Under the pieces are notes generated by a model. That model made no database searches. It saw nothing but the letters and a program-made list of their open reading frames with translations, and was not told where the DNA came from. Positions 63,781 to 64,000 of a DNA stretch of 64,000 bases are shown piece after piece. The DNA is taken from positions 73,456,660 to 73,520,659 of the forward strand of contig NC_092810.1 of the NCBI RefSeq assembly GCF_040954645.1, read 5' to 3'. The position numbers and the translations under genes are program-made. This DNA comes from Diabrotica undecimpunctata. Lineage: Eukaryota; Arthropoda; Insecta; Coleoptera; Chrysomelidae. How positions within the stretch are numbered: position 1 is the first letter of the stretch; each line of letters opens with the position of its first letter.

Positions 63781-64000
63781 TTAGATTTGTAACCTATGTT
63801 TAGAAAAAAATTATAAAAAAAAATAAACAAAAAAAGATTAAAAAAAAGGAATACAAAAAAATTCTTAAAAAAAATAGATTTAAAACAATAAATTAAAAAA
63901 ACAAAATAAAAAAAGGATTATAAAAAATATATTAAAAAAAAAAATTAAAAAAAAAAATATAAATATAGTAAAACAATCACTAAGAGGATCTAAACCTCCG
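63781..64000 (+). repeat. A-rich 3' tail region of the LINE
   Basis: About 170 bases of A-runs broken by T, G or C (AAAAAAATTATAAAAAAAAA type), then 30 ordinary bases to the window end. Fits a diverged, expanded poly(A) tail of the LINE upstream. Confidence 0.7.

Larger units (their letters stand above)
59595..63800 (+). mobile_element. I-like LINE (second family), RT core deleted
   Basis: ORF1 with three CCHC knuckles (59597-60627), then ORF2 (60684 onward) with endonuclease, RT start, RNase H and C-terminal zinc motif, followed by an A-rich 3' region. RNase H places it with I-group LINEs but its sequence differs from the 7-16 kb family. Deletions remove the middle of the endonuclease (about 61080) and the RT catalytic core (about 62220). 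Confidence 0.8.

Overview
The window is a stretch of an insect (arthropod) nuclear genome. It is AT-rich, carries long (TA)n arrays and is packed with decayed transposable elements. The insect assignment rests on one intron-containing RR-1 (Rebers-Riddiford) cuticle-protein gene at 48828-55875, an insect-style BTB domain at 3574-4038, and the retroelement clades present (R1-like, I-like, RTE-like, CR1-like, Penelope-like, Ty3/gypsy). The sequence alone does not name a species. I see no bacterial-type operons, rRNA, tRNA or CRISPR.

Layout. 1-4.1 kb: remnant Ty3/gypsy element (minus strand), with integrase pieces, gag, and a BTB domain directly upstream of gag. 4.4-6.6 kb: R1-like LINE remnant. 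7.0 kb: short LINE 3' end. 7.2-10.2 and 10.6-16.2 kb: two copies of one I-like LINE family; the second is interrupted by a 690-bp TIR element and then by a PIF/Harbinger transposon (16.2-19.0 kb) whose MADF-BESS gene lies antisense inside the transposase intron. 19.6-21.0 kb: IS630/Tc1/mariner-type transposase with DD82E spacing. 21.6-25.2 kb: RTE-like LINE (minus). 25.7-27.5 kb: CR1/L2-like LINE. 27.6-28.5 kb: Penelope-like element (PLE) end with a hammerhead motif. 29.2-34.1 kb: internally deleted gypsy element inserted in a (TA)n tract and itself split by a nearly intact RTE LINE with a 15-bp target duplication. 35-38 kb: second R1-like LINE. 38-44.6 kb: several LINE fragments, many ending at (TA)n arrays. 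44.9-48.0 kb: hammerhead motifs, two different PLE GIY-YIG fragments and a 36-bp-armed palindrome. 48.8-55.9 kb: the cuticle gene, five exons, with a LINE fragment, a TIR element and a 194-bp tandem duplication in its introns. 56.0-58.9 kb and 59.6-63.8 kb: two further LINEs that both lost the RT catalytic core.

The only gene with a complete, uninterrupted host-type model is the cuticle protein (314 codons by my splice model). Nearly everything else is transposon-derived and frameshifted. The observations I rate most highly are: a complete 60-nt type I hammerhead ribozyme at 44919-44978 (minus) with two relatives near PLE fragments; a BTB domain placed immediately upstream of, and probably fused to, a gypsy Gag; the DD82E transposase; and the gene nested in the Harbinger intron. 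Everything was read by eye; no database search was run.
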